The notes below the pieces were generated by a model, which ran no database searches, was not told the origin of the DNA, and worked only from the letters and a program-made list of their open reading frames with translations. From NCBI RefSeq assembly GCF_007713735.2, contig NZ_VMNW02000084.1, positions 1 through 39,087 on the forward strand: DNA of 39,087 bases. Reading direction: 5' to 3'. Shown piece after piece: positions 1 through 7,665 of this stretch (positions are counted from its first letter, which is position 1; each line of letters begins with the position of its first letter). The position numbers and the translations under genes were made by a program. This stretch comes from Amycolatopsis acidicola. Lineage in GTDB: Bacteria > Actinomycetota > Actinomycetes > Mycobacteriales > Pseudonocardiaceae.

Positions 1-99
1 CCCGCCCACGACCGGACCCGGCTGAAGATCACGCACCGCGACCGCCACCACATCGGCGTCGTCATGGATCAGATAGCCCGGAGGGCCGGAGTCCACCAT
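1..99 (-). CDS. UxaA-family hydrolase, N-terminal SAF domain (partial, runs off the left edge)
   Basis: Thirty-three codons are visible from an ATG at 99, preceded by a good ribosome binding site (AAAGGAG, about 103-110). The reading LIHDDADVVAVAVRDLQPG is typical of the small SAF domain that starts altronate/galactarate dehydratases (UxaA/GarD) and the split subunits related to them, such as sulfolactate sulfo-lyase subunit A. In actinomycetes this domain is often a separate protein of about 100 residues next to a large UxaA subunit, which would lie outside the window. The gene is divergent from the FadR-type regulator, and a palindrome at 117-129 sits just upstream of its start, so it probably belongs to that regulon. 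The substrate cannot be told from this fragment: a hydroxy-acid dehydratase or a sulfo-lyase are both possible. Confidence 0.7.
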   Translation of the reverse strand, partial: MVDSGPPGYLIHDDADVVAVAVRDLQPGPVVGG

Positions 100-116
100 C
101 ACTTCTCCTTTGGATA

Positions 117-129
117 GAGGTCTTACCTC
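117..129. promoter_or_regulatory. FadR/GntR-type operator, site 1
   Basis: GAGGTCTTACCTC is a perfect 5-bp inverted repeat around CTT. Its core GGTCTTACC is repeated exactly at 1007-1015. It matches the TNGT-N3-ACNA form bound by FadR-subfamily GntR proteins. It lies 18 nt upstream of the divergent UxaA-type start and 113 nt upstream of the regulator. Confidence 0.6.
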
Positions 130-188
130 TGGGGAGGCTAACTCATCGACGGCCTGCCGACAAGCACGTCGCGTTCCCAAATGCGAAT

Positions 189-199
189 TGGCCAGACCT
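189..199. promoter_or_regulatory. FadR/GntR-type operator, site 2 (imperfect)
   Basis: TGGCCAGACCT is an imperfect match to TGGT-N3-ACCA, 43 nt upstream of the regulator ATG. It shares the central CAG with the site at 1096-1106, and 10 of 11 positions with the reverse complement of 3626-3636. It would suit autoregulation. Confidence 0.4.
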
Positions 200-241
200 C
201 TACAATGGCGCCGGGCGAGAGGAAAGGCGGGGAGCACGGTC

Positions 242-991
242 ATGACCGCGGAGGGCAGCGTGTGGGTTCCGTTGCAGCAAGGAAGAGTGGCGGACATCGT
301 CGCCGACCGGATCCTGCAGATGATCACGTCGGAGCAGTTGCGCCCCGGCGCGCAGCTGCCACCCGAGCGCGAGCTCGCGTCGCTGCTGGGCACCAGTCGT
401 CCGTCGCTGCGGGAAGCGCTGCGTTCCTTGCAGGCCAGGGGATACGTGGACATCCGGCACGGCACCGGTGCCTTCGTCCTCGATCCGGCCACCGCTCGAA
501 CGCTTCGCGAGGCGATGTTCGCGGAGGAGATGAGCCTGGTCGAGTTGTTCGACATGCGCGAGGTGCTCGAACTGCCCGCCGCCGGCTGGGCCGCCGTCAA
601 ACAGGACGAACTGAGGCTCGCCCGTGTGCGGGAGGCTTTCGAGGCGGTCGACGAAGCCTCATCCGAAGAGCTCGCGCGGAGTGAAATCGACTGGCGCCGC
701 ATGCAAAGACTGGATGCGGCCTTCCATCTCAGTATCGTGCAGGCCGCGGGTAACCGGTTCATGAGTCAGAGCGTCACGGTGCTGCAGGACATTCTCGCGC
801 GAGGAATGGAAACGACCCTGCGGATTCCGGGACGGCTCGCGCGCTCGCAGGCGGACCACCGGCGCATTCTCGACGCCGTCATGGCCGGCGATCCCACGGC
901 GAGCCGCCGCGCGGTCGCGTCTCATATCAGAGGGGCGCGCAAGGCGGCCTTCACGCGAATCCGCGAACAGGGTGGCGTGCCGGGTGACTGA
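242..991 (+). CDS. FadR-subfamily GntR transcriptional regulator (FCD domain)
   Basis: The protein has 249 residues. An N-terminal winged helix (about 14-82) carries the GntR pattern LPPERELASLLGTSRPSLREAL and the wing RHGTGAFV. The C-terminal FCD ligand domain (about 95-235) keeps the usual metal ligands Asp158, His162, His206 and His228; such domains often bind organic acids through the metal. I chose the ATG at 242 because GGAG lies 7 nt upstream and the fold begins at once. The frame stays open upstream to 110, but that stretch does not look like protein and contains candidate operators. The gene sits between a UxaA-type gene and a dicarboxylate transporter. Candidate operators at 117, 189, 1006, 1096 and 3626 suggest it controls itself and the flanking operons, with the imported acid or its product as likely ligand. 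Family is secure; ligand is inference. Confidence 0.9.
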   Translation: MTAEGSVWVPLQQGRVADIVADRILQMITSEQLRPGAQLPPERELASLLGTSRPSLREALRSLQARGYVDIRHGTGAFVLDPATARTLREAMFAEEMSLVELFDMREVLELPAAGWAAVKQDELRLARVREAFEAVDEASSEELARSEIDWRRMQRLDAAFHLSIVQAAGNRFMSQSVTVLQDILARGMETTLRIPGRLARSQADHRRILDAVMAGDPTASRRAVASHIRGARKAAFTRIREQGGVPGD

Positions 992-1005
992 GTCTGCCTG
1001 GTCAG

Positions 1006-1016
1006 TGGTCTTACCA
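1006..1016. promoter_or_regulatory. FadR/GntR-type operator, site 3
   Basis: TGGTCTTACCA is a perfect TGGT-N3-ACCA palindrome whose core GGTCTTACC is identical to that of the site at 117-129. It lies just beyond the regulator's stop codon, upstream of the transporter promoter. Confidence 0.65.
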
Positions 1017-1095
1017 AGTCTTGAAGATCAAATCCAGAGTGACGCGACGCGAAACGCTCTGAACTGCGGATATAACCGGCCAAGAATATAAAAAT

Positions 1096-1106
1096 TGGTC
1101 AGGCCA
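1096..1106. promoter_or_regulatory. FadR/GntR-type operator, site 4 (one mismatch)
   Basis: TGGTCAGGCCA differs from TGGT-N3-ACCA at one position. It lies 14 nt upstream of the putative -35 element at 1121, a suitable place for control of the transporter operon. Confidence 0.5.
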
Positions 1107-1120
1107 CTTTCATCACATGG

Positions 1121-1150
1121 TTGCGATGACCCGGCACGGCGAGGTATAAG
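1121..1150 (+). promoter_or_regulatory. Putative primary-sigma promoter for the transporter operon
   Basis: TTGCGA (1121-1126) and TATAAG (1145-1150) are separated by 18 nt, close to the TTGACA/TANNNT pattern of actinobacterial housekeeping promoters. Two candidate operators lie upstream. Initiation here would give a leader of about 200 nt. Confidence 0.4.
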
Positions 1151-1357
1151 TGGTGCGCACCCGCAGTCGCCGGGGGGCACGGTCCCGGCGAACCGACCAC
1201 CAGAATTTCGGAAACCTCCGGCTCCGCGTCTTCCATTGTGGACTCGTATCCAGGAACGTCCGACGTCCGGACTGGGTGAAGACGTGGCCCGCAGAGGCCG
1301 CTGTCGCGGCTTCCCGCTCAGGGGCTGAAGTTTGTTCAACGGCGAACCACTCTAGAG

Positions 1358-2764
1358 ATGAGCCTCCCGATGCATGTCGACACGACTCGCAGCAAACATC
1401 CCGAATCCGGCCGGAAGCCCCTTCGCAAGCGCCTCCGGAAACTCTGCACCGCGATTTACTTCCAGGTGATCGTCGGCATCGCCGTCGGAATACTCGTCGG
1501 ACGGTTCTGGCCGCATTTCGGCGAATCGCTGAAGCCGCTCGGCGACGTCTTCATCAGCATGATCAAGATGCTGGTCGCCCCGATCATCTTCATCACGGTG
1601 GTGCTGGGTATCTGCGGGGCGCAGAGCCTGCGGAAGGTCGGCAGGGTCGGGTTGAAGGCGCTGATCTGGTTCGAGATCGGGACGACGCTGGCGCTGGTCT
1701 TCGGGCTGGTCGTCGGCAACATCGTCAAACCCGGCTCGGGAATCAACGCCGACACGGCGAGTTTGAACACCGGGCAGATCTCGCATTACACCAGCGGCGG
1801 CGAGGACGTCAGCACGTTCAGCGGGTTTCTCAGTCATCTGGTGCCGACGTCGGCCGTGGGCGCTTTCGCGGACGGGAACATCCTCCAGGTGCTGTTCCTC
1901 GCCGTCTTCTTCGGTATCGCGATGACGCTGCTCGGGAAGAAGGTCGAGCCGGTCAAGTCCTTTTTGGACAACGTGGGCCAGATCTTCTTCCGTATCCTCA
2001 ACATGGTCATGCGGTTCGCGCCCATCGGGGCGTTCGGCGCCATGTCCTACACGATCGCGACCTACGGGCTCGGTTCCATTGCCCAGCTGGGGTCCCTGAT
2101 CGCCTGCATGTACGCGACGGCCATCCTTTTCGTGCTGCTCGTCCTCGGCTCGGCCACGCGGCTGAGCGGGCTGTCGATCTTCCGGTTGCTGCGCTACATC
2201 CGGCAGGAGCTGCTCATCGGTTTCGGCACCGCGTCCAGTGAAAGCGTGCTGCCCCAGCTGATGCGGAAACTGGAGCACCTGGGGATCAGCCGGTCGACCG
2301 TCGGGTTGACCGTGCCGTCCGGGTACTCCTTCAACCTCGACGGCACCGCCATCTATCTGACCCTCGCGAGCCTGTTCATCGCGCAGGCGACCAACACCCA
2401 CCTGCCGCTGGCAGCGCAGATCAGCCTGCTGGTGCTCCTGGTCCTGACCTCCAAAGGCGGCGCGGGGGTCGCCGGCGCGGTGTTGTTCACCCTCGCCGCG
2501 ACGCTGGAGGCGCACGCCGTCATCCCCGTCGCGGGGCTCGCCCTGATCCTTGGCATCGACCGTTTCCTCAACGAGGCCCGCACGCTGACCAACATCGTCG
2601 GCAACACGGTCGCCAGTGTCGTCGTCGCGAGGTGGGACAAGGACCTCGACGTCGCCCGTGCCCGGCGCGTACTTCGCGAGAACGACCAGCCTTCGCTCGA
2701 TGACCTCGGCGGGATCGCCGGCACTGCCGAGTCTCCGGCGTCGCCGGCGATCGCGGCCAAGTAG
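1358..2764 (+). CDS. Dicarboxylate/amino acid:cation symporter (DAACS family, DctA/GltP-like)
   Basis: This 468-residue integral membrane protein imports C4-dicarboxylates or acidic amino acids with H+ or Na+. A basic N-terminus precedes several hydrophobic helices. The family core is clear: GTASSES (about 290-296) corresponds to the serine-rich re-entrant loop, and SGYSFNLDGTAIY (about 321-333) to the conserved TM7 motif with Asn326 and Asp328. Length is normal for DctA or GltP. The ribosome binding site before the ATG at 1358 is weak; a second Met at codon 5 is the alternative start. The following lyase and fumarate/succinate enzymes point to a dicarboxylate or a dicarboxylate-bearing amino compound as substrate. 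The exact substrate cannot be read from sequence. Confidence 0.9.
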   Translation: MSLPMHVDTTRSKHPESGRKPLRKRLRKLCTAIYFQVIVGIAVGILVGRFWPHFGESLKPLGDVFISMIKMLVAPIIFITVVLGICGAQSLRKVGRVGLKALIWFEIGTTLALVFGLVVGNIVKPGSGINADTASLNTGQISHYTSGGEDVSTFSGFLSHLVPTSAVGAFADGNILQVLFLAVFFGIAMTLLGKKVEPVKSFLDNVGQIFFRILNMVMRFAPIGAFGAMSYTIATYGLGSIAQLGSLIACMYATAILFVLLVLGSATRLSGLSIFRLLRYIRQELLIGFGTASSESVLPQLMRKLEHLGISRSTVGLTVPSGYSFNLDGTAIYLTLASLFIAQATNTHLPLAAQISLLVLLVLTSKGGAGVAGAVLFTLAATLEAHAVIPVAGLALILGIDRFLNEARTLTNIVGNTVASVVVARWDKDLDVARARRVLRENDQPSLDDLGGIAGTAESPASPAIAAK

Positions 2765-2823
2765 CGCACCGCCGGGGTGGCGTGCCTCGAAGATTCCCGC
2801 GTGCACAAGGAAAGGGAGAAGGT

Positions 2824-3552
2824 ATGCCGACCGCTGTGCTGCTGGCCGGAGTGGGCATCATCGGGTTCTCGGCGTTCCTCGGCGGGTTGACCGGGTTCGG
2901 GTTCAACCTGCTGGCGAGCCCGATGCTGCTGGTGCTGGGCATCCCGCCGGCGCAGGTGATCGTGATCAACCTGGCGCTCGCGCTGTGCACGCGGATCGTG
3001 GTCGTCTTCCGGCTGGGCGCCCACATCCGGTGGCGGAAGGTCATTCCGCTGATCGCCGCGAGCGTGCCGGGCCTGCTGTTCGGCATGTACGTGGCGACGC
3101 ACGTGAACGAGCAGGCCCTGCGCTGGGCCACCGGTATCACGGCCATCGTCGCGGCCCCGGCGCTGTTGTTGTGGCGCTCGCGGGAAAAAACACTGTCCCA
3201 GCCGCTTTACGCGGCCTCCGGGTTCGTCGGGGGCACGCTCGCGACCACGACCTCGTTGAACGGCATCCCGCTCGCGCTCGTCCTCACGGCCGACAACGTG
3301 GAGCGGCGGTCGATGATCGCCGACATGGCGATCTATTTCGTGGTTTCGAACCTGATCGGCCTCGGGATTCTCGTGGCGGGCAGCGGCCTCCGTGACCTGA
3401 ACTGGACGCTCATCCTGCTCTGGCTTCCCGGCGCGCTGCTCGCGAACTGGGTCGGGAACTCGTTGTCGCCCAAGGTGCCGCGGCAGGCGTTCCGGATTCT
3501 GACCTGTGGCCTGGTCGTGGTCGCCGGGGTTTCGACCCTCGTGTCCGGTTGA
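2824..3552 (+). CDS. TauE/SafE-family membrane exporter
   Basis: A 242-residue protein made almost wholly of hydrophobic helices, beginning with a glycine-rich helix (GFSAFLGGLTGFGFNLLASP) typical of the TauE/SafE (former DUF81) family. Members export sulfite, sulfoacetate or other small organic anions. The ATG at 2824 is preceded by GGAAAGGGAGAAGG, so I prefer it over the in-frame ATG at 2782. It follows the symporter by 59 nt and is probably in the same operon, perhaps exporting an acidic by-product. If the UxaA-type gene at the left edge were a sulfo-lyase, sulfite would be an obvious cargo, but that is speculation. Confidence 0.85.
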   Translation: MPTAVLLAGVGIIGFSAFLGGLTGFGFNLLASPMLLVLGIPPAQVIVINLALALCTRIVVVFRLGAHIRWRKVIPLIAASVPGLLFGMYVATHVNEQALRWATGITAIVAAPALLLWRSREKTLSQPLYAASGFVGGTLATTTSLNGIPLALVLTADNVERRSMIADMAIYFVVSNLIGLGILVAGSGLRDLNWTLILLWLPGALLANWVGNSLSPKVPRQAFRILTCGLVVVAGVSTLVSG

Positions 3553-3625
3553 GACCGGCGTGTGCGATGGCCCACCGGCGGGTTGACGCCGGGAGCGCGA
3601 ACCGAGCAAGGTCAGTGGTGGCAAG

Positions 3626-3636
3626 AGGTCTGTCCA
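3626..3636. promoter_or_regulatory. Possible FadR/GntR-type operator, site 5
   Basis: Read on the minus strand this is TGGACAGACCT, 10 of 11 identical to the site at 189-199. It lies 55 nt before the lyase GTG, in the 138-nt gap after the exporter, so the lyase/dehydrogenase block may have its own regulated promoter. Confidence 0.35.
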
Positions 3637-3690
3637 CCGGGCCGAACAATGTCGTTTGGGACGAGCCGTCCCCCGTCGATTGGACTCACA

Positions 3691-5196
3691 GTGAGCAGTG
3701 ATCAGACCATTTCCCGGGAACGCCTGACCGAAGCGCCGGGCGAGGTGTACACGTCCACCATCCTGGAGCCCAGTTTCCGGTTCATGCTGAAGGAGTACTT
3801 CGGCGGGCTGCTCGAGGTGAACCAGGCGTGGGCGATCATGCTCGGGGAGACGGGCATCGTGCCTGCCGAGCACGTCCGCTCGCTGCTCACCGGGTTGCGC
3901 CGCATGGTCGACGAGGGTCCGGAGGCGTTCGCCGAGTTCAACCCGCACTACGAATACTTCTACTCCCATTTGGAGCACCGCCTCGCCGAGTACGCGGGCG
4001 CCGCGGCCGCCGGGGAGATCAACCTGGGCCGGACGAGGCCGGAACCGTTGACCCGGATGGCTTTGCGCCCGCGGCTGCTCGACATCGCCGAGGGCATCGG
4101 CGAACTGACCGACGTGCTGCTCGGCCTCGCCGAACGTGAGCGGGACACGGTCATGCCACAGTGGACACATCTGCAGCCGGCGCAGCCCAGCACGATGGGG
4201 CATTACCTGCTCGGCATCGTCAACGCGCTCTCCCGCGACGCCCGCCGCATCCGCGCCGCGTACGCCACGACCAACGCCTGCACGCTCGGCTGTGGCGCGC
4301 TCGCCGGCACTTCCTATCCGGTCGACCGGGAAACCGTCGCCGAGATGCTGGGCTTCGACGAGGTCCGCGAGAACACGATCGACTGCGTCGGCGCCGGTGA
4401 CTACGCGCTCGAGTCCAGTTCCTCGGTCGCGAACCTCGCGATCACGCTGAGCCGGTTGTGCCAGGACGTGTACCTGTGGGCGACCGACGAGTTCCGGCTG
4501 GTCGAGATCGGCGACTCGTTCTCCGGCTCCAGCAGCATGATGCCGCAGAAGAAGAACGCGTACCCGTTCGAATACGTCAGGGCCCGTGGCGCCCGGGCGG
4601 TCGGGGAGATGACCGCCGCGTTCGGCACCTTGCACAACACCACCTTCGGCGATATCAAGGACGTCGAGGAGGAGATGGTTCCGCCTGTTTTCCGTGCCTG
4701 CGACGAGATGTCGGTGTCACTGCGGCTGCTGCGCGGCACGCTGGAAACGCTGACCGTCGACCGCGAGCGGTGCGCGGCTCGCGCCGGTTCCGGCTTCTCC
4801 ACGGCCACCGAGCTCGCCGCGATGATCCACCGCAACACCGAACACGACTACCGCGCCGCGCACCGGGTCGTCGGCCACCTCGTCCTTCTCGCGACCCGGC
4901 AAGGGGTCGAGCCCGAGGACGTCACACTGTCGCTTGTGGACAGGGCGGCGGAGGAAACCCTGGGCGGCAAGTCGGGGCTGACCGAGGAGCAGGTTCGTCA
5001 GGGCCTGAACCCGCAGGGTTTCGTGGCCGCCCACACCGTGCTCGGAGGTCCGGCGCCGGAGCCGATGTCGGCCGCTTTGCGGCGGTCGCGGGAAACCGCC
5101 GCGAGCGACACCGAGTGGGTCTCTTCGACGCGCGCCAGGCTTTCGGTCGCGCATGACCGGCTGATGGTCAGCGTCGACAAGCAGCTCGGGAAGTGA
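3691..5196 (+). CDS. Argininosuccinate-lyase-like enzyme of the fumarase/aspartase superfamily
   Basis: The protein has 501 residues from the GTG at 3691. An ATG at 3649 in the same frame is possible; neither has a strong ribosome binding site. Superfamily motifs are intact: WTHLQPAQPSTMGHYL with His160 (the TxHLQ-Q-P segment), and the flexible-loop signature GSSSMMPQKKN (279-289), whose serine acts as catalytic base. The family eliminates an amine from an N-substituted aspartate to give fumarate. The protein is longer than housekeeping ArgH (about 460-480). The segment after the signature reads AYPFEYVRARGAR, where ArgH normally has NPD and a different continuation. No arginine genes are nearby, while a dicarboxylate symporter and a fumarate/succinate enzyme are. 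I infer a specialised C-N lyase releasing fumarate from an aspartate adduct; EDDS lyase is a known relative with such a role. A true ArgH paralogue is the alternative. Confidence 0.8.
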   Translation: MSSDQTISRERLTEAPGEVYTSTILEPSFRFMLKEYFGGLLEVNQAWAIMLGETGIVPAEHVRSLLTGLRRMVDEGPEAFAEFNPHYEYFYSHLEHRLAEYAGAAAAGEINLGRTRPEPLTRMALRPRLLDIAEGIGELTDVLLGLAERERDTVMPQWTHLQPAQPSTMGHYLLGIVNALSRDARRIRAAYATTNACTLGCGALAGTSYPVDRETVAEMLGFDEVRENTIDCVGAGDYALESSSSVANLAITLSRLCQDVYLWATDEFRLVEIGDSFSGSSSMMPQKKNAYPFEYVRARGARAVGEMTAAFGTLHNTTFGDIKDVEEEMVPPVFRACDEMSVSLRLLRGTLETLTVDRERCAARAGSGFSTATELAAMIHRNTEHDYRAAHRVVGHLVLLATRQGVEPEDVTLSLVDRAAEETLGGKSGLTEEQVRQGLNPQGFVAAHTVLGGPAPEPMSAALRRSRETAASDTEWVSSTRARLSVAHDRLMVSVDKQLGK

Positions 5197-5203
5197 GCGT
5201 CGG

Positions 5204-5923
5204 ATGAGTCCGGTCAGGGCAGCGAGCCCGCACATCACGGTCCGGGTCACGCGCTCGGATTCCTCGGCCCCCTCGGAGTTCACCGTTCCGCGCATCAAAC
5301 CGATGACGGTGCTCGACGCCTTGCTCGCGGTGCAGCGCCTGCACGATTCCGCGCTGGGCTTTCGTTTTTCCTGCCGCGTGGGCATGTGCGGCACCTGCAC
5401 GATCCGGGTCGACGGCCGGTCCGCGCTGGCCTGCCAGACCGAGATCACCGACGAAATCGCCGAGATCAGGGTCGATCCGCTGGCCGGGCTGCCGGTGGTC
5501 CGGGACCTCGTCGTGGACATGACGCCGTTCTGGGAAGCCTGGAAGTCGGTCACGCCGTACCTCGTCCCGCACGACGACGCCGAGGTGGGCATGGACGCCG
5601 AGCCCGCGGTCATCCCGCCGGATTCCGAGGAGCGACGGCACATCGACCCTTCGCTGGACTGCATCGGTTGCGGCGCTTGCTTTTCCAGCTGCGGGATCGC
5701 CGGCGCGCATCGTGATTTCCTCGGGCCGGCGGCGTTGAACCGGGCGATGGTCCTGATCGACGACAGCCGGGACGCCGCTTCGCGGCTGCGTTTGTCCGTT
5801 GTCGGCGGAGACGAGTCCGGCGTCGACCGCTGCCACTACATCTACGGGTGTTCGGCCGCCTGCCCGAAGGGCCTCGATCCCGCGAAAGCGATCCGCCGCA
5901 TCCGGAAGAAGAGGTTCTCATGA
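5204..5923 (+). CDS. Succinate dehydrogenase/fumarate reductase iron-sulfur subunit
   Basis: A 239-residue SdhB/FrdB-type protein that passes electrons between the flavoprotein and the membrane quinone site. The N-terminal plant-type ferredoxin domain holds the [2Fe-2S] cysteines 57, 62, 65 and 77. The C-terminal domain has CIGCGACFSSC (153-163) plus Cys210, Cys216 and Cys220 (CSAACPKGLDP) for the [4Fe-4S] and [3Fe-4S] clusters. All expected cysteines are present. The ATG lies 7 nt after the lyase stop. The TGA overlaps the next ATG, so translation is probably coupled. The B-A-C-D order, with the iron-sulfur subunit first, is less usual. Confidence 0.92.
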   Translation: MSPVRAASPHITVRVTRSDSSAPSEFTVPRIKPMTVLDALLAVQRLHDSALGFRFSCRVGMCGTCTIRVDGRSALACQTEITDEIAEIRVDPLAGLPVVRDLVVDMTPFWEAWKSVTPYLVPHDDAEVGMDAEPAVIPPDSEERRHIDPSLDCIGCGACFSSCGIAGAHRDFLGPAALNRAMVLIDDSRDAASRLRLSVVGGDESGVDRCHYIYGCSAACPKGLDPAKAIRRIRKKRFS

Positions 5924-7665
5924 CCACCACACCGTGGGCCGATCCCGAACTGCTCACCACCGACGTCGCGGTGATCGGCAGCGGGGGAGCGGGCCTGATG
6001 TGCGTTCTGCACGCGCTGGAAGCCGATCCCTCGCTCCACGTCACGATCGTCAGCAAGGGCGCGGTCGGCCGCTCCGGCTGTACCCGCATGGTGCAAGGCG
6101 GCTACAACGCCGTGCTGGACCCGAACGACTCCATCGACGCGCATTTCAGCGACACCCTCGCCGGTGGCAAGTACCTCAACAACCAGGAACTGGCCTGGAC
6201 ACTCGTCAACGACGCGCCCCGCGTGATCCACGAGCTGGAGACCCGCGTCGGCTGCTTCTTCGACCGCCGCGCGGACGGCCGGATCCACCAGAAAGCGTTC
6301 GCGGGCCAGACGTTCGACCGTACGGTTCACCGCGGCGACCTCACCGGCATCGAGATCATGGGCCGGTTGCGCGACCAGATGTTCCGGCTCGGCCCGGTCG
6401 AACTCGAGGACGTGCGGGCGCTGGATCTGATCCACGACGCCGACGGACAGCTCGCCGGGATCACCGGCGTGCACATGCGGACCGGCCGCCCCCTCGTCCT
6501 GCGGGCCAGGGTGGTCGTCGTCGCGACCGGTGGTTCGGCCACGATGTACCGCGTCGCCGCCCCGGCGCGGGAGAAGACCGGCGACGGCATCGCGATGTGC
6601 TGGCGTGCCGGTTTGGCCATGCGCGACATGGAGATGCTGCAGTTCCACCCGACCGGCCTGCTGGCGGGCGAAGCCCGGATGACCGGTGCCGTCCTCGAAG
6701 AGGGCCTGCGCGGCGCCGGCGCGATCCTGCGCAACGCCCTCGGCGAGCGCTACATGGAAAGCTACGACCCCGAACGTCTCGAACGCTCCACCCGCGACGT
6801 GGTCGCTCGCTCCGGTTACCTGGAGATCGCGGCCGGCCGGGGAACGCCCGAGGGCGGCGTCCTGATCGACATCTCGCATCTGGGACGGGAAGAGGTCGAA
6901 CGGCGTTTTCCCGGGATGGTCGCGCGGACGCGCCAGATCGGGCAGGACCTCGCCAGTGGTCCGGTCACCGTGTCGCCGACAGCGCATTTCCACATGGGCG
7001 GCGTGATCATCGACAAGGATTGCCTGACGTCGCTGCAGGGTCTGCTCGTCGCGGGGGAGGACGCCGGCGGTGTCCACGGTGCGAACCGCCTGGGCGGCAA
7101 CGGCGTCGCCGAGTCGACGGTCTACGGCGCGCGTGCCGGTGACACCGCGGCCGGGATGGCGCCCGCGCGTTCTCTTCATGAGCCCGACCAAGGCGAGATC
7201 GACGCGTCCTTCCGTCGTGCCTACGCGCCGTTGGGCCGGGAGGAGGGTCCTTCCCCGTTCGAGCTCACGCGCAGGTTGAAGGAGTTGATGTGGAACAAGG
7301 TCGGCGTCGTGCGTGACGGCGAGGGGCTGGTGCAGGCGGCGAAGGAACTCGACGGCCTCGCCGAGGAAGTGCGGACCGTCGCGGCACCCGGGCCTGCCGC
7401 CGTCAATTTCGGCTGGCAGGAAGCGATGGACCTGACGAACCAGATCACCGTGGCGCGGACGATGGCCTACGCGGCGGCCTGGCGAACCGAAACCCGGGGG
7501 GCGCACGCGCGCTCGGACTACCCGGATTCCCGGCAGGAGCTGGACTACCTGGTCCTCGAAGCGGGGCCGGGCGACGAGATCCACTCGTCGGTGGCGCCGG
7601 TCGAGTTCACCCACGCTTCGCCGCCGCGCCTGGAGAAGTCCGGTTCGGACGGAGGAAAACCGTGA
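5920..7665 (+). CDS. Succinate dehydrogenase/fumarate reductase flavoprotein subunit without the covalent-FAD histidine
   Basis: A 581-residue SdhA/FrdA homologue. The FAD-binding Rossmann motif is VIGSGGAGLM (18-27). The active site looks intact: FHPTGLLAG, the Glu in LEEGLRGAGA, RSTRDVVARS, SPTAHFHMGG and GANRLGGNG correspond to the substrate-binding His/Arg/Glu set and the proton shuttle arginine. At the site where SdhA/FrdA carry His for 8-alpha-histidyl-FAD (RSHT followed by a GG), this protein reads RSGCTRMVQGG, with Cys54 at the histidine's place. FAD is therefore probably bound non-covalently. In E. coli FrdA, replacing that histidine mainly impairs succinate oxidation and leaves fumarate reduction. 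ATGA overlaps join it to the subunits on both sides. I infer fumarate reduction, or oxidation of a related substrate, rather than ordinary TCA-cycle Sdh. Confidence 0.9.
   Translation: MTTTPWADPELLTTDVAVIGSGGAGLMCVLHALEADPSLHVTIVSKGAVGRSGCTRMVQGGYNAVLDPNDSIDAHFSDTLAGGKYLNNQELAWTLVNDAPRVIHELETRVGCFFDRRADGRIHQKAFAGQTFDRTVHRGDLTGIEIMGRLRDQMFRLGPVELEDVRALDLIHDADGQLAGITGVHMRTGRPLVLRARVVVVATGGSATMYRVAAPAREKTGDGIAMCWRAGLAMRDMEMLQFHPTGLLAGEARMTGAVLEEGLRGAGAILRNALGERYMESYDPERLERSTRDVVARSGYLEIAAGRGTPEGGVLIDISHLGREEVERRFPGMVARTRQIGQDLASGPVTVSPTAHFHMGGVIIDKDCLTSLQGLLVAGEDAGGVHGANRLGGNGVAESTVYGARAGDTAAGMAPARSLHEPDQGEIDASFRRAYAPLGREEGPSPFELTRRLKELMWNKVGVVRDGEGLVQAAKELDGLAEEVRTVAAPGPAAVNFGWQEAMDLTNQITVARTMAYAAAWRTETRGAHARSDYPDSRQELDYLVLEAGPGDEIHSSVAPVEFTHASPPRLEKSGSDGGKP

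Larger units (their letters stand above)
992..1357 (+). promoter_or_regulatory. 366-nt regulatory region upstream of the dicarboxylate transporter
   Basis: No convincing gene is present. The stretch holds an AT-rich block at about 1070-1096 (unusual for this genome), two FadR-type boxes (1006-1016 and 1096-1106), and a possible promoter at 1121-1150. About 200 nt of leader then precede the transporter. I see no riboswitch I can name in that leader. Confidence 0.5.

Noticed and set aside
1..3552. Sulfolactate degradation (SuyA-like gene plus sulfite exporter)
   Set aside because: The UxaA-type fragment is too short to tell a sulfo-lyase from a sugar-acid dehydratase, and the remaining genes point to dicarboxylates. 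Kept only as a remark.
2353..4635. Long minus-strand frame opposite the symporter, exporter and lyase genes
   Set aside because: It is antisense to three recognised families, with low-complexity Arg/Gly/Gln composition and no domain.
3691..5196. Housekeeping argininosuccinate lyase (argH)
   Set aside because: No other arginine genes are nearby, and length, loop sequence and operon context all differ. Not assigned the gene symbol.
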